NCBI GenBank assembly: GCA_046732255.1
Contig: JBKPMR010000012.1
Coordinates: 1-62,058 of the forward strand
Length of the DNA: 62,058 nucleotides
Reading direction: 5' to 3'
Origin: DATBLE01 sp046732255
GTDB lineage: Bacteria > Actinomycetota > Thermoleophilia > Gaiellales > Gaiellaceae
In this document: positions 41,855 to 49,886 of the stretch, piece by piece
Layout: every line of letters starts with the position of its first letter
How positions within the stretch are numbered: the first letter of the stretch is position 1
Position numbers and translations under genes: made by a program
The notes under the pieces: model-generated
What the model was told of the DNA's origin: nothing
The model's database searches: none
What the model saw: only the letters and a program-made list of their open reading frames with translations

Positions 41855-42813
41855 TGACCGTCGACCGGAGAAGCGTCTGGCCGTTCAAGGACGGAGAGCC
41901 GGGCGAGTTCAGCTACGTCCGCGAGGCGCACCCGACGGGGGTCGAGGCAGAACGGAAGCTCGGCGAGCTCGAGGGCGGGCGGGCTCTCCTCTTCTCCTCG
42001 GGGATGGCCGCAGCCACGTCGATCCTCCTCGCACTGCTCCGGCCGGGACAGAAGATCGCCTTGGCCGAGGGAGGCTACTTCGGCGTCGGAGTGCTCATGC
42101 GGGATGTCCTCGAACCGTGGGGACTCGAAACGGTCGGGTTCGACCAGACCGGGCCGCCGCCGGCCGAGGCAGATCTGATCTGGCTCGAGGCGCCGTCGAA
42201 CCCCTTCCTGACGATGCCCGACCTAGCCGCGGCCGCTGCGCACCCGGCCAAAGTGGTCGTCGACTCCACGGTCGCGACACCGATCTATCTCAACCCGCTG
42301 ACCGAGGGAGCCGACCTCGTGCTCCACTCGGCGACCAAGTACCTGACGGGCCACTCGGACGCGATGGCAGGCGCCGTCGTCTGCAAGCACGAGGCGGACT
42401 ACAACCACCTCTTCCATTTCCGCCACTGCACCGGCCCGATCTGCTCGGCCGACACGGCGGCGCTCGTGACCCGCGGGCTGAAGACGCTCCGCGTGCGTGT
42501 CGAGAGGCAGACCGAGACCGCCCGCGTGCTCGCCGAGCGGCTGGCCGCGCACCCTGCGGTTCAGACCGTGCGTTACCCCGGGTTCGGCGGGCTGCTCTCG
42601 TTCGACGTCGACGGCGACCCAGTCCCGATCGAACGGGCGACGGTGTTGATCAAGAACGCGACCTCGCTGGGCGGTGTCGACTCGACGATGGAATCGCGCC
42701 ACCGCTGGGAGGGCGACCGCGTTCCGGTCGACCTGCTCCGCCTGTCGGTCGGCCTCGAGGACGCGGACGACCTCTGGGCCGACCTCGAGCAGGCGCTCGC
42801 CGCGATCGGGTAG
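41854..42813 (+). CDS. Cys/Met metabolism PLP-dependent enzyme (cystathionine synthase/lyase family)
   Basis: 319 residues from the ATG at 41854. PLP-site segments are SSGMAAATSILLALL, EAPSNPF, VVVDSTVATP and HSATKYLTGHSDAMAG with the Schiff-base Lys. It is shorter than usual (380-400), with a reduced C-terminal domain. The reaction (gamma-synthase, gamma- or beta-lyase) cannot be told. The coupling to an MFS exporter is notable. Confidence 0.88.
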   Translation: MTVDRRSVWPFKDGEPGEFSYVREAHPTGVEAERKLGELEGGRALLFSSGMAAATSILLALLRPGQKIALAEGGYFGVGVLMRDVLEPWGLETVGFDQTGPPPAEADLIWLEAPSNPFLTMPDLAAAAAHPAKVVVDSTVATPIYLNPLTEGADLVLHSATKYLTGHSDAMAGAVVCKHEADYNHLFHFRHCTGPICSADTAALVTRGLKTLRVRVERQTETARVLAERLAAHPAVQTVRYPGFGGLLSFDVDGDPVPIERATVLIKNATSLGGVDSTMESRHRWEGDRVPVDLLRLSVGLEDADDLWADLEQALAAIG

Positions 42814-42848
42814 CAGCAGAACGGACACGCGAGACAGACCGGCAGAAG

Positions 42849-42868
42849 GGACAGGCTTCAGCCTGTCC
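42849..42868. repeat. Palindrome, GGGACAGG type
   Basis: Perfect 9-bp arms GGACAGGCT / AGCCTGTCC with a 2-base centre, between the PLP enzyme gene and tRNA-Thr. CGGACAC and GTGTCCG form an outer inverted repeat around it. Confidence 0.8.
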
Positions 42869-42902
42869 TCCGTGCCTTGTGTCCGCGTCACCTTGGCGTC
42901 AA

Positions 42903-42975
42903 AGCCGGAGGAGGGACTCGAACCCACGGCCTGCTGATTACAAATCAGCTGCTCTACCAACTGAGCTACTCCGGC
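42903..42975 (-). tRNA. tRNA-Thr (anticodon TGT)
   Basis: 73 bases. The acceptor stem GCCGGAG / CTCCGGC, D-arm with AGTTGGTAGAGC, anticodon stem GCTGA / TCAGC with loop TTTGTAA, and T-arm with GGTTCGAGTCC fold normally; the discriminator base is U. CCA is not encoded. It lies downstream of sigH on the same strand. Confidence 0.95.
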
Positions 42976-42997
42976 GCCCAGCCCTATGGTACGCGGC

Positions 42998-43663
42998 TTA
43001 CTGCAGAACTTCGCGCGAGCGCTGGTGCTGCAGGATCTTCCGCTTGACCCGCTGGAGAGCGTTGTCGATCGCCTTCGTGTCGCAGGCGAGCACCTCGGCC
43101 ATGTCCTCGTACGACGACCCTTCGAGATACATGCGGAGGGCGTCCGACTCGAGCGGGGACAGGCCGGTGCCGAGGCAGAAGACGAGGCTCTTCAGCTCGT
43201 CGGTCGAGATCACCGCCACCGACGGGTCGTGGACGTGCGAGCCGGGGAGCGCGTCGCCGAGCGTCACGTCGGAATCCGGGTCCTGGCCCGCCGGTGTCTG
43301 CGAGAACGACACGTAGGTGTTCAGGGCCGCGTGCTTGAAGCGCGTCGCCGTCTTGATCGCCGTGATGATCTGGCGCGTCACGCACAGCTCGGCGAACGAC
43401 CGAAATGACGTCTCCTTGTCCGGGCGGAAGTCACGCATCGCCTTGCAGAGCCCGATCAGGCCCTCCTGCACCAGGTCCTCCGGCTCGCCGCCGGCGATGA
43501 AGTACGAGCTCGCCTTCATGCGCACGAAGCCGGTGTACCGCTGGATCAGGGTCTCACGGGCCCGCTCGTCACCGTTGCGGACGCGCATGACGAGCTGCAG
43601 ATCCTCGAGTTCACGTTGAGACTTCTGCTGTGTCCGACCTGCGACGGCTGCATGAGCGGGCAT
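42998..43663 (-). CDS. sigH: RNA polymerase sigma factor, SigH (Spo0H)-like
   Basis: 221 residues, ATG start. Region 2 (NGDERARETLIQRYTGFVRMKASSYF, then GEPEDLVQEGLIGLCKAMRDF, FRSFAELCVTRQIITAIKTA) and region 4 (LSPLESDALRMYLEGSSYEDMAEVL, DTKAIDNALQRVKRKI) match the SigH group. In Firmicutes this gene lies in the same place, after cysS-rlmB-yacP, and controls early stationary phase and sporulation. Its role here is unknown. A good promoter with an overlapping palindrome lies 70 bases upstream. Confidence 0.9.
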   Translation of the reverse strand: MPAHAAVAGRTQQKSQRELEDLQLVMRVRNGDERARETLIQRYTGFVRMKASSYFIAGGEPEDLVQEGLIGLCKAMRDFRPDKETSFRSFAELCVTRQIITAIKTATRFKHAALNTYVSFSQTPAGQDPDSDVTLGDALPGSHVHDPSVAVISTDELKSLVFCLGTGLSPLESDALRMYLEGSSYEDMAEVLACDTKAIDNALQRVKRKILQHQRSREVLQ

Positions 43664-43732
43664 CGGGAGTCTCCTGTATCCGGGGGCCAGGTTGGGTGCG
43701 ACGCTACAAGTCTCACCCTCAAGTTGAGGCGG

Positions 43733-43773
43733 AAGATAGCACCCTCTTGCAAAAGTTACAAGAGTTTTTGCAA
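43733..43773 (-). promoter_or_regulatory. sigH promoter with overlapping palindrome
   Basis: On the minus strand TTGTAA (43761-43756) and TATCTT (43738-43733) are 17 bases apart. The -35 box lies inside the inverted repeat TTGCAAAA / TTTTGCAA (43747-43754, 43766-43773), and CTCTTG / CAAGAG is nested in it. A repressor site is plausible. This AT-rich patch stands out from the GC-rich surroundings. Confidence 0.6.
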
Positions 43774-43785
43774 TTTTTCCACTCG

Positions 43786-44223
43786 CTAGTTTTCTTGGCC
43801 TCGGCGCAGCTTCTCCAGCTTCTCGCGCGTTGCGTCGTCCAGCCGCTCTGAGAGGCGCAGCGGCGCCGGCTCCTGGTGCTCGGTCGAGCCGAGGTCGCGG
43901 AGGAAGGTCTTCGACGACAGCTTCCGGACCTCGACGCCAGAAGTTCCGCGCACCGCGATGTCCGAGGAGACGAGACAGACCTGCTCGCGGTCTCGGTGCT
44001 CGGCGGCGAGCCGTTCGAGCACCGTGTCCGCGTGCGGTGCGTAGCGCACCTGGAGCGGGCCGCGGTCGAGGTCGTCTCCGTGGCCGTCGAAGACGACGAC
44101 GCCGCGGGCTCCCTGTTGGGCGACGAAGCTCGCCAGCCGGTCGACGAGCTCCCGGACGTCGCGGTAGTCGCCGGCGTGGAGCAGGTTGTAGCCGTCGAAC
44201 AGGTACAGCGTCGGGTCAGGCAC
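43786..44223 (-). CDS. NYN-domain endoribonuclease-like protein (YacP/Rae1 family)
   Basis: 145 residues from a GTG at 44223 that overlaps the rlmB stop by 8 bases. The NYN (PIN-like) fold is indicated by LYLFDGYNLLHAGDY with the first Asp, GVVVFDGHGDD and VCLVSSDIAVR, the acidic metal-site residues. In B. subtilis the homologue Rae1 cuts mRNA in the ribosome A-site. The gene order rlmB-yacP-sigH supports the assignment. Confidence 0.85.
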   Translation of the reverse strand: MPDPTLYLFDGYNLLHAGDYRDVRELVDRLASFVAQQGARGVVVFDGHGDDLDRGPLQVRYAPHADTVLERLAAEHRDREQVCLVSSDIAVRGTSGVEVRKLSSKTFLRDLGSTEHQEPAPLRLSERLDDATREKLEKLRRGQEN

Positions 44224-44902
44224 GTTGCCTCCGTGCTTCGTACAGCAGCACGGCGGCTGCAACCGACACGTTCAGCGACTCGACCCGGCCGGTCAACGGG
44301 ATCGACACGGTGGCGTCGCACGCGCGACGGACGAGCGGCCGCAGCCCCTTGCCCTCTGCCCCGAAGACGAGGGACAGTCCCCCCGACAGGTCTACTTCGG
44401 CCATGGGCGTGCCGGCCGCGTCGGCGGCGTAGACCCAGAGTTGCGGTCCCTTCACCTCGTTCAGGTAGCGCGCGAGGTTTGGAACAACCGCGACCGGCAA
44501 ATGCTCGACCGCTCCCGCCGAGGAGCGCGCGACCACCGGCGTCACCCGTGCGGAACGGTGCGCGGGAAGGATCACGCCCGTCGCCCCCGCTCCCTCGGCA
44601 GACCGGATCACAGCGCCGAGGTTCCGGGGATCGGTGACCTGGTCGAGCACGACGAGCAGCGGATCGTCACGGGCGGCGAGCTCGTACGCGTCGCCGTAGC
44701 GGAACGGCTCGACCCGGGCGACCACCCCCTGATGGTCACGGGTGCCGGCCAGCTCGTTCAGTGCCTTCTCCGGCACGATTTTCGGCTTCCGCTGCCAGCC
44801 GTCCCGCGCAGCGCGCTCGGTGGCAAGGAGCTCGAGCACCTCACGGCGCCCTCGCAGCGCCTCCCGCACGGCGCGCCGGCCGTACACGAGCTCCGTGGTC
44901 AC
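44216..44902 (-). CDS. rlmB: 23S rRNA 2'-O-ribose methyltransferase, RlmB/TrmH family
   Basis: 228 residues, ATG start. The N-terminal substrate-binding part (YGRRAVREALRGRREV) is followed by the SPOUT knot: DPRNLGAVIRSAEGAGATGVIL, FGAEGKGLRPLVRRACDATVSIPL and VESLNVSVAAAVLLYEARRQ. It should methylate a guanosine ribose of 23S rRNA. It overlaps cysS by 4 bases. Confidence 0.92.
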   Translation of the reverse strand: MTTELVYGRRAVREALRGRREVLELLATERAARDGWQRKPKIVPEKALNELAGTRDHQGVVARVEPFRYGDAYELAARDDPLLVVLDQVTDPRNLGAVIRSAEGAGATGVILPAHRSARVTPVVARSSAGAVEHLPVAVVPNLARYLNEVKGPQLWVYAADAAGTPMAEVDLSGGLSLVFGAEGKGLRPLVRRACDATVSIPLTGRVESLNVSVAAAVLLYEARRQRA

Positions 44903-46176
44903 GGCTTCGGGTACACGACCGAGCCGCCCGGATGATCCGTGACGAGCCAGCCGTCGTCGGCCGCGGCGGTCCGGAGCGCATCGGCTCGCTCGAAGTCCTT
45001 ACCCGCCCGAGCGGCGTCGCGGTCCCGCAGCAGCGTGAGGATCCGGTCCGGCGGCTCGAATGTGGTCGCAAGTCCGAAGAGGTCGAGCCCGCGGGCCAGA
45101 AGGCTCCGCGCCCCGCGCGACGACCAGTCATGAAGCACAGCGAGTGCCGCCGGCGTGTTGAAGTCGTCGTCCAGTGCCGCTTCCAGCCGGCCCCACTCGT
45201 CGGCGCCGTCGCGCTCCGGCAGGACGAGCGCCTCGCGGAATCCCGCCAGCTGCGTTCGGGCGCTCTCCAGCGCCTCGTCCGTGAAGTCGACCGGCTTCCG
45301 CCAGTGCCCGCCCAGGTGGTAGAGGAGCAGCACCTCGCGACCCCAGATGTCGAGAACGTTACGCAGGGTGACGACGTTGCCGAGCGACTTCGACATCTTC
45401 TCGTCGCCCAGTTCGAGCATCCCGTTGTGGATCCAGATCCGGGCGAACGGATAGCCGCGCGAGCGCGACTGCGCGAGCTCGTTCTCGTGGTGCGGGAAGC
45501 GCAGGTCGAGCCCTCCCCCGTGGATCTCGAACTCAGGACCGAGGTGCTTCTCAGCCATCGCCGAGCACTCGATGTGCCAGCCGGGCCTGCCGGGGCCCCA
45601 CGGCGAGTCCCAGGCGGCGTCCTCGTGCGCCTTCTGTGACTTCCAGAGCGCGAAATCGCGCGGATCCTCCTTCAGGGGGTTCGGCTCCTGGGCGACCATG
45701 TCGTCCAGCTGCGCGCCGGAGAGCCGGCCGTACTCGGGGTAACAGGCAACCCGGAAGTAGACGTCGCCCTCGGACTCGTAGGCAAGGTCGTCACCGATCA
45801 AGGCCTCGATGAAGGCGACGATCTCGGGAATCGTCCCGCTGGCGCGAGGCTCGACGTCGGGACGCCCGAGCCCGAGGTCGTCGGTGTCCTCGATGAACCA
45901 CGCGGTTGCCTCCTCGGCCAGCTCGCGGCTGCCCTTGCCGAGCTTGGCCGCCTCCTCGTAGATGTGATCGTCCACGTCCGTGATGTTGTGGACGAGGGTG
46001 ACCTCGTAGCCGCGTGTGCGGAGGTAGCGGCGGAGCCACATGGAGAGCACGAAGGGCCGCGAGTTGCCGACGTGGATTCGCTGGTAGACCGTCGAGCCGC
46101 ACACGTACATGCGGATCGGCCCGGGCGACGGAGGCAGCTCTTCGAGCCGCCGCGTCAACGTGTTGTAGAGACGCAT
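44899..46176 (-). CDS. cysS: Cysteinyl-tRNA synthetase
   Basis: 425 residues from the ATG at 46176 (starts at 46185 and 46203 are possible). HIGH-type motif HVGNSRPFV, zinc ligands including CGSTVY and CSAMAEKHLG, GGGLDLRFPHHENELAQS and KMSKS (DEKMSKSLGN) are present, and the end AGKDFERADALRTAAADDGWLV is the CysS signature. It is slightly shorter than usual. The related mycothiol ligase MshC is less likely because of this C-terminus and the gltX/rlmB neighbours. Confidence 0.92.
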   Translation of the reverse strand: MRLYNTLTRRLEELPPSPGPIRMYVCGSTVYQRIHVGNSRPFVLSMWLRRYLRTRGYEVTLVHNITDVDDHIYEEAAKLGKGSRELAEEATAWFIEDTDDLGLGRPDVEPRASGTIPEIVAFIEALIGDDLAYESEGDVYFRVACYPEYGRLSGAQLDDMVAQEPNPLKEDPRDFALWKSQKAHEDAAWDSPWGPGRPGWHIECSAMAEKHLGPEFEIHGGGLDLRFPHHENELAQSRSRGYPFARIWIHNGMLELGDEKMSKSLGNVVTLRNVLDIWGREVLLLYHLGGHWRKPVDFTDEALESARTQLAGFREALVLPERDGADEWGRLEAALDDDFNTPAALAVLHDWSSRGARSLLARGLDLFGLATTFEPPDRILTLLRDRDAARAGKDFERADALRTAAADDGWLVTDHPGGSVVYPKP

Positions 46177-46339
46177 CGCGTCCATCTTCGCAGCAGACCC
46201 CACCTACCGGCTCGCCAGCAGCCCCCGCCCGAGGGTGGGTCTCGTCCCTCCTCCCTCGCAACCGACGATACCCGGCGAACACGCGCATGACTGTGTCGAT
46301 TCCGTGACGACACCTGCGTACGCCCCGACTGCGAACGCT

Positions 46340-47317
46340 CTAGGTCAGGGCAGACTGGACCCGACGGAGCGCCTCCTCACGAGGCAGCGCCGCAAGCACG
46401 GCACGCAGCTCGGGCCCGGTCGGACGACCGGTCAGTGCCAGGCGCAGCGCCTTGAGATCCCCGCCGGCCGCCCGCAGCTCGCGGATCAGGTCCCTGGGCG
46501 GCAGATCGACGAGCTCGGCGAAGCGTTCCAGCGTCTCCCGGTCGGCGACTGAGGCCGTCGGCGGATCGGCAACCTGCCGCGCGTACTCGCGCGCCTCGGC
46601 CAGATCGCGGGCTCCGCGCATCACCGGCGCCCACTGCCGATCGACTCCGGCCCGCGCCGCGAGCTCCTCGTCCGACAACGCCTCGATCGCCTCGATCGCG
46701 AGTCGCCGTATCCGGGCGAGATCGAGATGAACGTCATGCCGCGGCAGCCCGAGCTCCTCGAGGTACCTCCGCACCGCCTCGGCGGGGATCCCGGAATCGC
46801 GGAGCGACGCGACCGACCCCCCCTCGGCGCGCTTGGACAACTTCTTGCCGTCGGCGCCGAGGATGAGCCCGTGGTGGACGTACTCCGGCGGCACCGTCCC
46901 GAGCGCCTCGTGGAGCGCACGGTGCAGCGGCTCGTTGGGCCGGTGGTCGTTCCCGCGGATCACGTGCGTGATCCCGAAGTCGATGTCGTCCACGACCGAG
47001 GCCAGCTGGTAGGTCGCGGACCCGTCCTCTCGGAGGAGGGTGACACCGTCGAACCTCGTCACGCCGAGCTGAGCCGCCGCCGCCCGATACCGCTCCCCGC
47101 GCTCCGACTGCCGGGACGGCCCGTCGTCCCACGCCACGCCCAACCAGTCGAGATCGCCGACGATCGCGTCCTCGCCCCCGGGCACGTTGCGAGCAGGATC
47201 GGTGTCGTCGATCCGGAGCAGCATCCAATCTCCGAAGTCTCTGTTGGCGACGGCCGACAGGGCGTTCCCGATGTGCAGCGTTCCGGTCGGGCTGGGAGCG
47301 AAGCGGACGCGCTTCAT
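46340..47317 (-). CDS. gltX: Compact glutamyl-tRNA synthetase
   Basis: 325 residues; usual GluRS has about 470. The start is FAPSPTGTLHIGNALSA with the HIGH motif, and the KMSKS motif is KKLSKR. Between the first fold half and LLREDGSATYQLASVVDD the normal connective and zinc-containing insertion of about 100 residues is missing, as in GluQ-RS (YadB). Unlike GluQ-RS it keeps a helical C-terminal region of about 120 residues. Position before cysS supports GluRS. tRNA charging versus tRNA modification cannot be settled here. Confidence 0.85.
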   Translation of the reverse strand: MKRVRFAPSPTGTLHIGNALSAVANRDFGDWMLLRIDDTDPARNVPGGEDAIVGDLDWLGVAWDDGPSRQSERGERYRAAAAQLGVTRFDGVTLLREDGSATYQLASVVDDIDFGITHVIRGNDHRPNEPLHRALHEALGTVPPEYVHHGLILGADGKKLSKRAEGGSVASLRDSGIPAEAVRRYLEELGLPRHDVHLDLARIRRLAIEAIEALSDEELAARAGVDRQWAPVMRGARDLAEAREYARQVADPPTASVADRETLERFAELVDLPPRDLIRELRAAGGDLKALRLALTGRPTGPELRAVLAALPREEALRRVQSALT

Positions 47318-47517
47318 CGGCTTATCATGCGCCGCGCGCCGTCGGTGTAGCTGATGTACGGCAGGTCGACGCCGGCGTCGACAGCCAGGTGGTTGCCCGA
47401 GACGGTGCGTGCATTGACCTCCATCCGCCGGAAGGAGTCATCACGGGCGTCGTACTCGATTCGACGCCGGCGCCTCCAATCACGGGCGGCCCACTCCTCG
47501 AGGCGCCGTCCGCGCAT
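47314..47517 (-). pseudogene. Remnant of an ATP-grasp protein (C-terminal fragment)
   Basis: 67 residues. After an Arg-rich start it reads RRMEVNARTVSGNHLAVDAG and VDLPYISYTDGARR, which closely follows the last strand of ATP-grasp ligases (MEVNAR with the Mg-binding Glu and Asn). About 250 upstream residues are missing; the oxidoreductase gene lies there instead. The stop overlaps the gltX start by 4 bases. Confidence 0.6.
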
Positions 47518-47522
47518 GGCGA

Positions 47523-48465
47523 TCAGCCTGCGTGCATGGCGAGCAGCAGCTTGCCCGACGAGCGCCGCGACTCCAGGTCATCCTGGGCCCGGCGCGCATC
47601 CTCGAGCGGGTAGATGCCGCCGATGCGGACGTCCAGCGAGCCCTTGGCCAACCATCCATACACGTCGCCCGCGCGCCGAAGCAGCTCCTCGCGGGTTGCC
47701 ACGTAGTTCACGAGCGTCGGTCGGGTCACGAACAGCGAACCCCCTCCCTGGAGGCGCGACAGGTCGAACGGCGCGACAGGCCCGCTCGCCGCCCCGTACA
47801 GGGCGAGCATTCCGCGCGGACGCAGGGACGCGAGAGACCGGTCGAAGGTAGCCGCTCCGACGCCGTCGTAGACGACCACGAAGCGTCCCTCGGAAACCTC
47901 GTCGTACCCGATCACGGAGTCGGCGCCCGCGCTGCGTGCAAGCTCTGCCTTCTCGCCGCCCGAGGTTGTTGCCGTCACCCGGCCGCCGCGGGCCTTCGCC
48001 ATCTGGACGACCAGCCGCCCGGCGCCGCCGGCGGCTGCGTGGACGAGCACCTCGTCGCCCGGCTGAATCTCGTAGGTGGAGCGAGTCAGGTAGTGGGCGG
48101 TCATGCCCTGGAGGAGCGCGGCGCAGGCCAGTTCGTCGCCGAGGCCGTCCGGAATTGGCACCGCTCGATCGGCGGGGACGACCGTCTGCTCCGCGTAGCT
48201 CCCGTGGGCGTTGTTCCAGGCAACGCGGGCGCCGACCGCCGCCTCAGTTACCCCTTCGCCGATCGCGACGACTCGACCCGCCCCTTCGATTCCGGCCACC
48301 AGCGGCGGCGGGTGACCGTAGCCGCCGCGCCGCTCGTAGATGTCGCGGAAGTTCACGCCCGCGAAGGTGACGTCGACGAACAGCTCCCCCGGGCTCCGGT
48401 GCGGGCACGTCCTGGAGGGCGAGCACCTCCGGCCCACCGCTTCGCGTGACCACCACCGCTTGCAC
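47523..48465 (-). pseudogene. Zinc-independent quinone oxidoreductase (QOR/MDR family), frameshifted
   Basis: The start is a GTG at 48465 (VQAVVVTRSGGPEVLALQDV), but this frame leaves the family after PAPEPG. The match resumes in the next frame as GELFVDVTFAGVNFRDIYERR. The break falls in a run CCCGGGGG (forward 48386-48393): one G fewer would join both parts into a normal protein of about 313 residues with VLVHAAAGGAGRLVVQMAKARG. Either a recent mutation or a base-call error. The 3' 290 codons are intact. The family reduces quinones or enones with NADPH. Confidence 0.8.
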
Positions 48466-48581
48466 CGGCTGAGCGTAACCGCACGGCCAGCGACCGAATA
48501 GTTCCGCACTCGGCACGAAGCCGTGGCGGGCGCGGCACGCGATCGGCGATAGCGTTGCCCTCGAGGGCGGCGGGAACGGCT

Positions 48582-48600
48582 CCCCACCCTTTGGGTGGGG
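48582..48600. terminator. Hairpin between the small gene and the oxidoreductase
   Basis: Perfect 8-bp arms CCCCACCC / GGGTGGGG with a TTT loop, 13 bases after the minus-strand stop at 48614. Confidence 0.5.
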
Positions 48601-48613
48601 GTTGCGGGAGCGA

Positions 48614-48772
48614 CTAGGCCGCGGCCGGCAGGTCGGTCGCCGCGGTGTCGTCGCCGACACCCTCGACGCGCTCGTCCTCGGCGACAACCTCGCGGACGAT
48701 CTTGTCGATCTCCCGCTCGGAGCGTCCCTCGCGGACCAGGTCCTCGATCAGGATCAGGTACTGCTTGCTCAT
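48614..48772 (-). CDS. Small acidic helical protein, unknown function
   Basis: 52 residues, ATG start. MSKQYLILIEDLVREGRSER and EIDKIVREVVAEDERVE form two amphipathic helices; the tail is Ala/Asp-rich. No family recognised. Good start context (a GG-rich stretch upstream) and a following hairpin support a real gene. Confidence 0.55.
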   Translation of the reverse strand: MSKQYLILIEDLVREGRSEREIDKIVREVVAEDERVEGVGDDTAATDLPAAA

Positions 48773-48853
48773 ACCACGAAGGTAGCGACCGCGTGTATGC
48801 AGATACGGCACCGTTCCGGTAACCAGGTGGCGAAGCGTTAAGCTCGGCGCGGC

Positions 48854-49603
48854 GTGTGCTTCGAACCGGACTCCTCGCCGCCGATTCCGCCCGTCTCGGG
48901 CGCCGCGGTCGAGCACGAGGATCTGGTGCTGGAGGCGTCCGACGGGAACCGCTTCGCCGCCTTCGCCGCAGAGCCGGAGGATCCCGGCGCCGCCGGGGTG
49001 GTCGTCCTCCCGGACGTCCGCGGCCTCTACCGGTTCTACGAGGAGCTCGCGCTTCGCTTCGCCGAGCAAGGCATCCCCGCCGTCGCGATCGACTACTTCG
49101 GCCGGACGGCGGGCGTCGGCGAGCGCGACGACGACTTCCCGTACATGGACCACGTCGCTCAGACGAGCGAGGCCGAGGTGCAGGCGGACATCGCCGCCGC
49201 CGTCGCCTATCTCCGGGACCGCGGGCTCACCTCGATCTTCACGGTCGGCTTCTGCTTCGGCGGTCGGCTCTCGTGGCTCGCCGCCACGGGAGGTCACGGG
49301 CTCGTGGGTGCAATCGGCTTCTACGGCGGCTCCGGCGATCGGGACAACTGGATCGGGCCCGCGAGCCGCGCCGGCGAGATGAGGGCGCCGATCCTCGCGC
49401 TTCAGGCCGGCGACGACCCCAACATTCCGCCCGAGATGAATGCGGCCTTCGACGCGGCGCTGACTGCGGCCGGTGTCGAGCACGAGATCGTCACCTACGA
49501 CGGCGCACCCCACTCCTTCTTCGACCGCAAGCAGGAGCAGTACCAGGACGCCTCCGACGATGCCTGGGCGCGGACGCTCGCGTTCGTCGAGCGCCACTCG
49601 TAG
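48854..49603 (+). CDS. Dienelactone hydrolase family protein
   Basis: 249 residues, GTG start. The alpha/beta-hydrolase triad is present as in dienelactone hydrolase: nucleophile Cys in GFCFGGRLS, Asp in LQAGDDPNIP, His in GAPHSFFDR. VVVLPDVRGLYRFYEELA is the family N-terminal segment. Substrate unknown. It is divergent from the 52-residue gene. Confidence 0.9.
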   Translation: MCFEPDSSPPIPPVSGAAVEHEDLVLEASDGNRFAAFAAEPEDPGAAGVVVLPDVRGLYRFYEELALRFAEQGIPAVAIDYFGRTAGVGERDDDFPYMDHVAQTSEAEVQADIAAAVAYLRDRGLTSIFTVGFCFGGRLSWLAATGGHGLVGAIGFYGGSGDRDNWIGPASRAGEMRAPILALQAGDDPNIPPEMNAAFDAALTAAGVEHEIVTYDGAPHSFFDRKQEQYQDASDDAWARTLAFVERHS

Positions 49604-49611
49604 CCGGCGCC

Positions 49612-49827
49612 TCAGGCCGGCTGGGCCGAGAGCACCGAGTGGATACGCGGCCCGAGGTACAGCCGCGTCTCGATCAGCGCCTCGCGGTCGTCGTCGGCGA
49701 GCGGGAACTCCACACGCAGCTCGCCGGGAGCCCGATCGACGACCCGGCAGCCGTACCGCTCGAGCTGGGCGGCGATCGCCCGCTCCGCTTCCCGCTTCGC
49801 CGTGATCCGGAGACACACCATCGTCAC
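49612..49827 (-). CDS. Small protein of unknown function
   Basis: 71 residues, ATG start, no good ribosome site. A beta-alpha-beta pattern (MVCLRITAKREAERAIAAQL, CRVVDRAPGELRVEFPLADD, LYLGPRIHSVLS) looks like a small ferredoxin-like fold. No family recognised. It converges with the dienelactone hydrolase gene. Confidence 0.5.
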   Translation of the reverse strand: MTMVCLRITAKREAERAIAAQLERYGCRVVDRAPGELRVEFPLADDDREALIETRLYLGPRIHSVLSAQPA

Positions 49828-49886
49828 TTACATTTGACGCCGCGCAGGTAAGGCTCGTGTTAAGGATGCGGCCGAGACCGGCCGTC

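Noticed and set aside
44899..46176. Mycothiol ligase MshC instead of CysS
   Set aside because: The C-terminal helix segment and gene order are those of CysS.
49612..49827. Treating this ORF as a shadow of the neighbouring gene
   Set aside because: It overlaps no supported gene and shows a regular beta-alpha-beta pattern, so I kept it as a low-confidence gene.
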